Positions 1 to 5,699 of a DNA stretch of 5,699 nt are shown here, piece after piece. Positions within the stretch are counted from its first letter, which is position 1. Each line of letters opens with the position of its first letter. Source of the DNA: an uncultured Chryseolinea sp. (GTDB taxonomy: Bacteria; Bacteroidota; Bacteroidia; Cytophagales; Cyclobacteriaceae); NCBI GenBank assembly GCA_946478915.1, contig CAMLER010000367.1, forward strand, positions 1 through 5,699, written 5' to 3'. The position numbers were made by a program, and so were the translations under genes. The notes under the pieces are model-generated. The model did no database searches. It saw only the letters and a program-made list of their open reading frames with translations, and was not told the DNA's origin.

Positions 1-86
1 TAGTGACCTTGTATTTCATCAATCCTTTATTATGTAATGTGTAAGCTGACAAAGTAGGTAGGTCTAATAACTATCAAGTAAAAAAA

Positions 87-138
87 AGGAATAGGGAATA
101 AGAAATATTTTACCGCAATGACGCAACGGCGCAATGGG
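87..138 (+). repeat. Composite intergenic repeat, copy 1
   Basis: Copy 1 has two parts. A purine-rich block GGAATAGGGAATAAG (88-102) is followed, after 12 bases, by a CGC-rich block around CGCAACGGCGCAA (122-134). The purine block, with one extra base (87-102), is an exact reverse complement of 456-471. The CGC block matches the reverse complement of 426-438 at 12 of 13 positions. Both parts recur in the same order and with similar spacing, so this is a real repeated unit and not chance low complexity. Whether it is a dispersed genomic repeat or one end of a small element cannot be decided from one window. Confidence 0.7.
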
Positions 139-423
139 TGTCTTAATGGAGATCGCTTAATCCGTCCAGATCGAGCGCCCGTCGTATGTTGAGTAATACT
201 GAACGGTCCACAGGTCGCAAAGCCAATTGCCTTGCGGCGGTGGTAATGCATCACTACATCAAACAAAGTCTTCTTCAGTGCATTCATACGCACAGACTGC
301 GCAGTCATGATGAGTTCGAACATGATCGAAAAAGGAGAGTTACATTACTTTCCTGGCTTTCGTCCAGAGGGGGGTCATCCATCTTCCTCACAAATTAAAA
401 TTGGAAACTTAACTACGTTAAAA

Positions 424-471
424 CTTTGCGCCGTCGCGCTAGTCGCAAAGGGCGCCTTATTCCCTATTCCT
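424..471 (-). repeat. Composite intergenic repeat, copy 2 (inverted)
   Basis: Read on the minus strand, this copy gives the same purine block (470-456), a 9-base spacer, and then a CGC-rich block containing CGCGACGGCGCAA (438-426). It is inverted relative to copy 1, so the purine blocks form the outer ends of a 385-bp segment (87-471). The copy also contains a 7-bp inverted repeat, CTTTGCG (424-430) and CGCAAAG (444-450), separated by 13 bases, which could form a hairpin in RNA or single-stranded DNA. No gene overlaps it. Confidence 0.7.
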
Positions 472-665
472 CCTTGTAAAGTGCGCAAACATTACAAAGT
501 GCGATAAATATCTGTGTAATAACCATTTTTGTCAGGCTCTGTTAATCCTTTGAGCTACATCTGCATTAAAAATTTTCCTTACCTCAGCTTGACATATTGA
601 AGAAGGATGCACGCAAAGGCAATTCTTTACCATCCATTGCTTGAGTAGACATCGGGTGTTAGCTA

Positions 666-985
666 ATGGCGGGAATCAACAGAGCTACAAGTATGAGAAT
701 GCGATGGACAAAATTTCTGTATACCATTATTTCCGCGTCGATGGTGGCTTTATTGTTATCGTGCGGAAAGAAAGAGTCACCAGGCGCCGCGTCAGTAGCA
801 AAAGATTATCCAATATTAACAATTGTACCCACTACTTCAACTCTCAGTACCCAATACCCCGCAACCATTGAAGGCCAACAAAACATTGAAATCCGCCCTA
901 AGATAGATGGGTACATTGAAAACATTTTCGTTGACGAAGGGCCCAGGTAAAGAGGGGACAAAAGCTATTTGCCGGCTGGCGTTAG
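666..985 (+). pseudogene. 5' remnant of an RND-efflux periplasmic adaptor (HlyD/AcrA-type membrane fusion protein), frameshifted and truncated
   Basis: Intact homologues are lipoproteins that bridge an inner-membrane RND pump to a TolC-like outer-membrane channel, and they are about 350-400 residues long. Only the beginning survives here. The first frame (666-950) encodes 94 residues: a basic N-terminus, a hydrophobic signal segment, a lipobox ending LLSC (Cys33), then the adaptor's first beta-strand region with YPATIEG and IEIRPKIDGYI, ending at a premature TAA (948-950). Adding one G to the run at 939-941 would restore the family sequence: DEG, then AQVKRGQKLF. A single-base deletion there is therefore likely. 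Even in the restored frame, homology ends near 970 and a TAG follows at 983-985. The lipoyl, alpha-hairpin and membrane-proximal domains are gone, and no pump or channel gene follows. The ATG at 693 is the more natural start because it gives a compact signal peptide; 666 is the outer limit. A functional 94-residue lipoprotein is possible but less likely. Confidence 0.82.
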
Positions 986-1016
986 AATCATTAACCTAAA
1001 ATAAATTTTAGTATAT

Positions 1017-1682
1017 ATGGACCAACAAAAACCTAATTCAGGCCGGGAACCATTGACGATATTGGTATTCTCTGCTTCCCTTAGAAGTGAATCATTAAAT
1101 ACACAATTGGTTAACCTTGCGATAAAAATTCTCGAACGAAATAATGTAAAGGTTATCAATTCGCTTATGCATGATTTCGACTGCCCCTCCTTTAATCAGG
1201 ACCTTGAAAAGAACGGTGTGCATCCAGAAGGGGCTACGGAATTCAAGAACCGGCTATTAACAACAGATGCCTTTATAATTTCATCTCCCGAGTATAACGG
1301 GTCAATGCCGGGGCATCTTAAGAACGCTATTGATTGGGTATCGAGATTCCGACCACAGCCTTTCAATGAGCGACATGCTTTATTGATGTCTGCTTCTCCT
1401 TCGTTAGCGGGCGGAAATCGCGGACTTTGGTCCCTTCGGGTTCCGCTGGAACATTTAGGAACAAGGGTTTTTCCAAATATGTTTTCATTATCTGCGGCAC
1501 ACAAGGCATTAGATGGTGATTGCAATATTCAGGATCCTACACTGGCAAAACGATTTGAAGATAATCTTGTGGCTTTTATAAATTTAGCGGAAGCGGCTAA
1601 GCATTATCCGTGTATGAAAAAGGCGTGGGTGGAATTTCTGGGCGAAAAAACAGATGATGCTACAAATCGGGTAGAAGCATAG
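1017..1682 (+). CDS. NADPH-dependent FMN reductase-family protein (flavodoxin-like oxidoreductase)
   Basis: The 221-residue product belongs to the NADPH-dependent FMN reductase family. These are cytoplasmic flavodoxin-fold enzymes that use bound FMN to pass electrons from NAD(P)H to flavins, quinones, azo dyes or metal ions. The family hallmarks are present: the flavin phosphate-binding loop FSASLRSESLN (residues 18-28, the usual S-x-R-x-x-S-x-N pattern after the first beta-strand), the signature SPEYNGSMPGHLKNAIDW (90-107), and the later SPSLAGGNRG loop (126-135). Length is normal or slightly long because of about 12 extra N-terminal residues and a polar tail. The ATG start at 1017 follows an AT-rich leader with no Shine-Dalgarno, as is common in Bacteroidota. 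It begins only about 30 bp after the adaptor pseudogene, so the leader may lie partly in pseudogene DNA. The next gene, an antiporter, starts 232 bp downstream. The true substrate cannot be read from the sequence. Confidence 0.92.
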   Translation: MDQQKPNSGREPLTILVFSASLRSESLNTQLVNLAIKILERNNVKVINSLMHDFDCPSFNQDLEKNGVHPEGATEFKNRLLTTDAFIISSPEYNGSMPGHLKNAIDWVSRFRPQPFNERHALLMSASPSLAGGNRGLWSLRVPLEHLGTRVFPNMFSLSAAHKALDGDCNIQDPTLAKRFEDNLVAFINLAEAAKHYPCMKKAWVEFLGEKTDDATNRVEA

Positions 1683-1914
1683 ACTCTTCCATTTCTCGTC
1701 ATTCTCGCGCACAACCTATTTGTCTTATAAACATTGCACGTACTTAGTCGTCAAACGAATTTATCCGGAAAGCTTTCAAATGGAAATAGATATTTCAACT
1801 TATCAGTGACGTTATTTTCTATCACTTTAAAGAATTTAATTTTTTTCACGGCATCCAACCGTTCAGCTTCAAAATTTTTCGATAGAGTATCGTGAAACTG
1901 TTAAATTGCCAGTT
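1683..1914 (+). promoter_or_regulatory. AT-rich intergenic leader before the antiporter gene, with small palindromes
   Basis: This 232-bp gap holds no gene. It probably carries the end of the reductase transcript and the antiporter's promoter, but I see no strong terminator (no GC stem with a T-run) and no clear TAnnTTTG -7 box. Visible symmetry consists of GAAAGCTTTC (1768-1777, a perfect 10-bp palindrome), CGATA-GAG-TATCG (1880-1892), and AACTG (1896-1900) pairing with CAGTT (1910-1914) immediately before the ATG at 1915. The last two are the best candidates for an operator or a translation-affecting stem. All are short enough to occur by chance in AT-rich DNA. Confidence 0.3.
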
Positions 1915-4206
1915 ATGGGGCATTTACCAGACTTGATTCGTGACCTCGCACTCATATTGATGGCAGGAGCCATTACAACGCTAGTATTTAAATGGATCAA
2001 GCAACCACTCGTATTAGGATATATTATCGCAGGATTTTTAGTGGGGCCTCACTTCCCTGGAATCCCGACTGTCGCCGATGTTGATAACATAGATATATTA
2101 GCGGAGATAGGAGTTATCTTTCTACTTTTCAGTCTCGGTCTGGAATTCAGTTTTAAAAAGTTGGTTCGCGTCGGCGGGGAAGCGTCGATTACCGCGTTCG
2201 TGGAAATTGCATTTATAACCGTTGCGGGTTATTACGCTGGGAAATGGATGGGGTGGTCGACGATGGATAGCTTGTTCCTGGGCGGGATGTTAGCCAGTTC
2301 ATCCACTACTATCATTATTCGTGCATTTGATGAACTGGGTATGAAAACCAAACAGTTCGCACGAATCGTTTTCGGTGTGCTCATTGTTGAAGATATCGTC
2401 GTCATACTCCTTATGGTGCTGCTTTCGACCATCGCTGTTACAAAAGAGTTTGAAGGGACTGAAATTCTGTTTACAATTTCGAAGCTACTTTTCTTTTTAG
2501 TGCTATGGTTCCTCGCTGGAATTTTCCTTCTCCCAACTCTTTTTAAGAGAGCCAGAAAGCTTTTCGACGATGAAACGTTACTCATATTTGCGTTGGGGCT
2601 GTGCCTGGCGCTGGTTGTTATTGCAACCGAAGTAGGATTCTCGGCGGAATTAGGAGCCTTTATAATGGGTTCTATTATTGCCGAAACAACGAAAGCTGAG
2701 AAGGTCGAACACCTGACCAAGCCTGTAAGGGACTTGTTTGGTGCGATATTTTTTGTGTCTGTAGGAATGATGATCGACCCTCAGGCGATCATTGAATATG
2801 GTTGGCCGGTGTTGATCGTTACACTGATTACTTTATTTGGTAAACTGTTCAGCACCACGGTGGGTGCGTTGTTATCCGGTCAGGGGCTCAAGCAGGCGGT
2901 GCAAGTAGGGATGAGCATGGCCCAGATAGGGGAGTTTGCATTTATCGTCGCTACCCTTGGGCTATCGCTTGGCGTTATTTCGGACTTCCTTTTCCCGGTA
3001 GCTGTCGGGGCATCCGCGATAACTACTTTTACTACCCCGTATCTCATAAAGTTTTCTGAGCCCTTGTATCTTTTTATTGAACGTATCTTGCCTGAGAAAT
3101 GGGTGAAAAGATTGAATCGCTATTCTTCGAGCACCCAAGCCATTCAAGCTGAAAGTGAATGGAAACTTGTGTTAATGTCGTATGCGCGCATCGCGGTAAC
3201 AAATGGGATAATTCTGTTTGCTCTAATTTTGGTGACCACGAATTTTCTGATGCCGTTCCTTAGGGAATATATTGAGGCGCCTTTAACACGTAGTATTGTT
3301 GGACTGATAATTTCTCTTGGTGTAGCTTCGCCATTCCTATGGGCACTGATGACGAAGAGACCCAACAACATGGCGTATAAGGAGATGTGGCTCGATAATA
3401 AATATAATCGCGGTCCGCTGTTGATAATAGAAATCCTCCGAATTCTTATCGGGGTGGGAGTGATTGGCTTTTGGGTCTTCCGTTTGTTTGACACCGGAGT
3501 GGCAATGATTGTGGTGGTACCTATTGTTGTTTTGATTATGATCATCCTTGGTAAAAGGTTCCAGGCGTTTTATTTGCGAATGGAACAGCGCTTCCTTGGG
3601 AATCTCAACGAAAGGGAGACTGTTGAATATAATTCACTTTCTGCGAATGTTTCACGAAAAAATGCCGACCTGCAGGCGGAACTCAGTCCGTGGGACGCTC
3701 ACATTATTCAACTGGAGGTTCCTCCCAACGCAGAGTATATTGGACGTACATTGAGAGAACTAGGTTGGCGGGAGAAGTATGGTATTAATATCGTATACAT
3801 CAAGCGTGGGGAAAAACTCATAAATGTTCCGGACCGCAATGCAATTTTGTTGCCATTTGATCAAACAGGAGTTCTTGCCACGGATGAACAAATTAGAGTT
3901 TTCAAGCCTGTGTTTGAATCGGTGGCAGAACATGAGCCTTCTCAATTAGAAGTAGCAGATATAACGCTTAATAGAATTCTGGTTGATGAACACACACGAT
4001 TAAAAGGTCAGGATATCAGAAATTCGAAATTGAGGGAGCGCACCAACGGACTGGTTATTGGAATTGAGCGGAACAATCAACGAATACTCAATCCCGAATC
4101 AACAACGAAATTCGAATGGAACGATATTGTCTGGATAGTCGGCGAAAAGAAAAAAATACAGGCCCTTGCCGACGACGAAGAACAGGAAGACTCGAAACCC
4201 GTGTAG
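1915..4206 (+). CDS. CPA2-family cation:proton antiporter (KefB-like) with extra membrane segments and tandem RCK_C-like domains
   Basis: This inner-membrane protein of 763 residues probably exchanges K+ or Na+ for protons in pH and cation homeostasis. Residues about 8-385 form the Na+/H+ exchanger core with roughly 13 hydrophobic segments. They include LGYIIAGFLVGP (34-45), FSLGLEFSF in the third segment, the Glu159-Asp160 pair in LIVEDIVVI (the ion-binding position of CPA2 transporters), and AQIGEFAFIVA near the end of the core. About four further hydrophobic segments follow (roughly 423-449, 460-480, 502-526 and 529-550). Two cytosolic RCK_C (TrkA_C)-like domains come next, about 593-669 and 678-752, then an acidic tail. 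I see no GxGxxG Rossmann motif, so the NAD/glutathione-sensing RCK_N domain of KefB/KefC appears absent. The ATG at 1915 is preferred over an in-frame TTG at 1906, which would add three residues. The gene lies between the flavin reductase and acnA and is probably transcribed separately. The transported ion is not certain. Confidence 0.93.
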   Translation: MGHLPDLIRDLALILMAGAITTLVFKWIKQPLVLGYIIAGFLVGPHFPGIPTVADVDNIDILAEIGVIFLLFSLGLEFSFKKLVRVGGEASITAFVEIAFITVAGYYAGKWMGWSTMDSLFLGGMLASSSTTIIIRAFDELGMKTKQFARIVFGVLIVEDIVVILLMVLLSTIAVTKEFEGTEILFTISKLLFFLVLWFLAGIFLLPTLFKRARKLFDDETLLIFALGLCLALVVIATEVGFSAELGAFIMGSIIAETTKAEKVEHLTKPVRDLFGAIFFVSVGMMIDPQAIIEYGWPVLIVTLITLFGKLFSTTVGALLSGQGLKQAVQVGMSMAQIGEFAFIVATLGLSLGVISDFLFPVAVGASAITTFTTPYLIKFSEPLYLFIERILPEKWVKRLNRYSSSTQAIQAESEWKLVLMSYARIAVTNGIILFALILVTTNFLMPFLREYIEAPLTRSIVGLIISLGVASPFLWALMTKRPNNMAYKEMWLDNKYNRGPLLIIEILRILIGVGVIGFWVFRLFDTGVAMIVVVPIVVLIMIILGKRFQAFYLRMEQRFLGNLNERETVEYNSLSANVSRKNADLQAELSPWDAHIIQLEVPPNAEYIGRTLRELGWREKYGINIVYIKRGEKLINVPDRNAILLPFDQTGVLATDEQIRVFKPVFESVAEHEPSQLEVADITLNRILVDEHTRLKGQDIRNSKLRERTNGLVIGIERNNQRILNPESTTKFEWNDIVWIVGEKKKIQALADDEEQEDSKPV

Positions 4207-4359
4207 ACTAGACACGACGAGCTGTTCCTTATTCCCTATCCCTTTTTACTTTATTCCTAAAGCCATCAATAATCCCCTTCCGATCTAAACTTTCCAACTA
4301 TCCCTTCAAACTGTGCGTCAATAGCGGTAACTTGGGCGTAAATAAAATACCCTACGGAT
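4207..4359. other. Pyrimidine-rich intergenic gap between the antiporter and acnA
   Basis: No gene lies in these 153 bp. The + strand is strongly biased to C and T from about 4222 to 4315 and contains the partial repeat at 4228-4242. A weak 5-bp stem (CGTGT 4200-4204 with ACACG 4212-4216) spans the antiporter stop codon. It lacks a following T-run, so I do not call it a terminator. The acnA leader near 4330-4359 is AT-rich with no Shine-Dalgarno. Confidence 0.5.
4228..4242 (-). repeat. Partial copy of the purine/pyrimidine repeat block
   Basis: CTTATTCCCTATCCC differs at one of 15 positions from the block at 456-470 and lies in the same orientation. It is followed by a T-rich run, as copy 1 is when read on its minus strand. 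The CGC-rich half seen at 87-138 and 424-471 is not recognisable here. The copy sits 22 bp after the antiporter stop codon, in intergenic DNA like the other copies. Confidence 0.55.
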
Positions 4360-5699
4360 ATGGAACAGGATTATCTTGGAATAAAAAAAGACCTGGAGGT
4401 CAACGGGAAGAAATTATCTTTTTATAGCCTAAAAGCTTTAGAGGAAAAGGGACATCGCATTAGTACCCTGCCGTTCTGTATCAGAATTCTTTTGGAGAAT
4501 ATTGTTCGGAGTTACGATGGATATGTCGTTACGCGTGAACATGTAGAAACAATTCTGAATTGGAAGCCAAAGCCGGCCGAAAAGGAAATTCCATTTATGC
4601 CGGCTCGTGTTCTCATGCAGGATTTCACAGGTGTTCCAGCTATCGTCGACATCGCTTCTCTCAGAGCTGAAATGGTAAGGCATGGGAAAGATCCATCGCG
4701 TATCAATCCGCTGATTCCAGTCGACCTCATTATAGATCATTCCGTTCAGGTAGATTATTTTGGAGATAAAAGTGCCTACACGCGAAACGTAGAACGCGAG
4801 TATGAAAGGAATAGTGAACGGTATCGCTTCCTGAAATGGGCGCAAACTGCATTTGATAATTTTTCAGTGGTTCCACCGGGAATGGGTATCTGTCACCAGG
4901 TGAATCTTGAGTACCTGTCAAAGTGTGTTGTGGAACGAAAGGGCGTAGCTTTTCCTGATACACTTGTAGGAACGGATTCCCATACACCAATGGTTAACGG
5001 ACTCGGTATTGTGGCGTATGGCGTCGGTGGAATTGAAGCAGAAGCCGCCATGTTGGGTCAGCCTCATTTTTTCGCATTACCTGAGGTAATTGGACTAAAG
5101 CTCATAGGAAAGTTGCCGCTTGGCAGCACCGCCAGTGACCTGGTGCTCACGATAACCGAATTGTTGCGCAGGACAAAAGTGGTTGGCAAATTCGTTGAGG
5201 TTTTTGGAGATGGCCTGGCAAACCTATCTGTTCCCGACCGTGCAACCATTGGTAATATGTCACCGGAGTTCGGTTGCACTATAACCTATTTTCCAATCGA
5301 TGATAAGACGCTTGATTATCTGGATAAAACCAATCGCTCGCCGGAAGTCATTGCGTTGACAGAAGCGTATACAAAACAAAATATGCTTTGGCGTGAAAAT
5401 GAAGATGCGGTACAGTATAGCCAGGTCGTTGAATTGGATCTGTCCATTGTGGAGCCAACGATATCGGGCCCAAGCCGGCCGCAGGATAAGATTTTGTTAA
5501 GAGAGGCCAAGCAAAAGATCACGGGCATTATTGAAGAGAGGTTTTTTCGAAAATATATCCAGCATATAGACCGACCGTTGAACCGGTGGGCAGCAGAAGG
5601 TGGCAACGTAACGCCATCCCAGGTGGCATGGGCCGACCATTCAGAAATGCGAACGGTGAAGGTTGATTATGAGGGAGAATCTTTTCATCTAAGCGATAC
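4360..5699 (+). CDS. Aconitate hydratase AcnA, N-terminal half (cut by the window edge)
   Basis: Aconitase isomerises citrate to isocitrate through cis-aconitate in the TCA and glyoxylate cycles, using a [4Fe-4S] cluster in the cytoplasm. The open frame runs 446 codons from the ATG at 4360 to the window end with no stop. Full AcnA/IRP1-type enzymes are about 900 residues, so roughly half is present. Signatures appear in family order: LPFCIRILLEN (37-47), the substrate-binding Gln87 in MQDFTGVPA, DHSVQVD (126-132), PPGMGICHQVN, and TDSHT with Asp206-Ser207-His208, which matches the active-site DSH of IRP1. VPDRATIGNMSPEFG follows. The Fe-S cysteine motifs (SCTNTSNP and the later CxxC) should start shortly beyond the edge, so cluster binding cannot be confirmed here. 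The sequence fits AcnA and not AcnB (different domain order) or the methylcitrate enzyme AcnD (different residues around DFTGVPA). Nothing suggests truncation other than the window boundary. Confidence 0.96.
   Translation, partial: MEQDYLGIKKDLEVNGKKLSFYSLKALEEKGHRISTLPFCIRILLENIVRSYDGYVVTREHVETILNWKPKPAEKEIPFMPARVLMQDFTGVPAIVDIASLRAEMVRHGKDPSRINPLIPVDLIIDHSVQVDYFGDKSAYTRNVEREYERNSERYRFLKWAQTAFDNFSVVPPGMGICHQVNLEYLSKCVVERKGVAFPDTLVGTDSHTPMVNGLGIVAYGVGGIEAEAAMLGQPHFFALPEVIGLKLIGKLPLGSTASDLVLTITELLRRTKVVGKFVEVFGDGLANLSVPDRATIGNMSPEFGCTITYFPIDDKTLDYLDKTNRSPEVIALTEAYTKQNMLWRENEDAVQYSQVVELDLSIVEPTISGPSRPQDKILLREAKQKITGIIEERFFRKYIQHIDRPLNRWAAEGGNVTPSQVAWADHSEMRTVKVDYEGESFHLSD

Larger units (their letters stand above)
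1..665. other. Long region without a supportable gene
   Basis: I find no recognisable gene in this stretch. Short open frames exist on both strands, the longest on the minus strand at 30-323. Its C-terminal third is read straight through the intergenic repeat at 87-138, and its remaining residues match no family I know. What can be seen is a composite repeat in inverted orientation (87-138 and 424-471), a 7-bp inverted repeat (CTTTGCG 424-430 with CGCAAAG 444-450), and a short direct repeat (474-485 and 492-503). The AT-rich stretch 504-600 contains a TTGACA at 589-594, but no matching Bacteroidota -7 box (TAnnTTTG) lies at the expected spacing, so I do not call a promoter. The region may contain a decayed gene or a non-coding insertion. 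Confidence 0.6.

Noticed and set aside
30..323. Minus-strand open frame of 97 codons as a possible gene
   Set aside because: The last third is translated repeat sequence (87-138), the remainder matches no family I recognise, and no good start context is seen. It may include a decayed gene, but I cannot support a CDS.
307..507. Plus-strand open frame of 66 codons
   Set aside because: It reads through the second repeat copy (424-471) and has no recognisable protein features; chance open frame.
531..564. tRNA-like fragment on the minus strand (GATGTAGCTC followed by a GAGC that could form a D-arm)
   Set aside because: Only a 4-bp D-stem-like pairing (552-555 with 536-539) is present. No anticodon stem, T-arm or matching 3' acceptor strand follows, so it is not a tRNA gene and is probably chance.
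589..628. TTGACA at 589-594 as a promoter for the adaptor relic
   Set aside because: No -10 or Bacteroidota -7 (TAnnTTTG) element lies at the right distance; the match to one hexamer is not enough.
2232..2720. Minus-strand open frame of 162 codons
   Set aside because: It is antisense to the membrane core of the antiporter; its serine- and isoleucine-rich composition is what the complement of a hydrophobic protein gives.
4200..4216. Hairpin over the antiporter stop codon as a transcription terminator
   Set aside because: The stem is only 5 bp and is not followed by a T-run; pairing this short is expected by chance.
4390..4401. Interrupted palindrome GACCT-GG-AGGTC
   Set aside because: It lies inside acnA codons 11-14, where ordinary coding constraints explain it.
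4438..5606. Several minus-strand open frames across the last 1.2 kb
   Set aside because: They lie opposite the acnA reading frame, which carries clear aconitase motifs throughout and has no stop before the window edge.

Overview
The window looks like an ordinary chromosomal stretch from a member of the Bacteroidota, possibly Chitinophagaceae-like. The placement is an inference. It rests on moderate GC, AT-rich leaders without clear Shine-Dalgarno sequences, a lipoprotein-type RND adaptor relic, an antiporter with two C-terminal RCK_C-like domains, and dispersed intergenic repeats. All recognisable genes lie on the + strand.

Layout: (1) Positions 1-665 hold no gene I can support. They carry two copies of a composite repeat in inverted orientation (87-138 and 424-471), about 285 bp apart. 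(2) Positions 666-985 hold the 5' remnant of an RND-efflux periplasmic adaptor (membrane fusion protein). A single-base frameshift near 939-941 breaks it, and it loses homology about ten codons later. (3) Positions 1017-1682 encode an intact NADPH-dependent FMN reductase-family flavoprotein. (4) Positions 1683-1914 form an AT-rich gap with small palindromes. (5) Positions 1915-4206 encode a large CPA2 (KefB-like) cation:proton antiporter. Four extra predicted membrane segments and two RCK_C-like domains follow its transport core, and no RCK_N Rossmann domain is visible. (6) Positions 4207-4359 form a pyrimidine-rich gap with a third, partial copy of the repeat. (7) From 4360 to the window edge runs the N-terminal half of aconitase AcnA, cut by the window before its iron-sulfur cysteines.

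The genes do not form an obvious operon: gaps are about 150-230 bp and functions differ (flavin/quinone redox, monovalent cation homeostasis, TCA cycle). The one suggestive pairing is a flavodoxin-fold reductase upstream of a Kef-type antiporter, which recalls KefF-KefC. However, the reductase family differs and the antiporter lacks the domain through which Kef is known to be gated. I see no convincing evidence for a new defence, mobile or regulatory system. The most informative items are the decayed adaptor gene, the inverted repeat pair and the antiporter's domain architecture.
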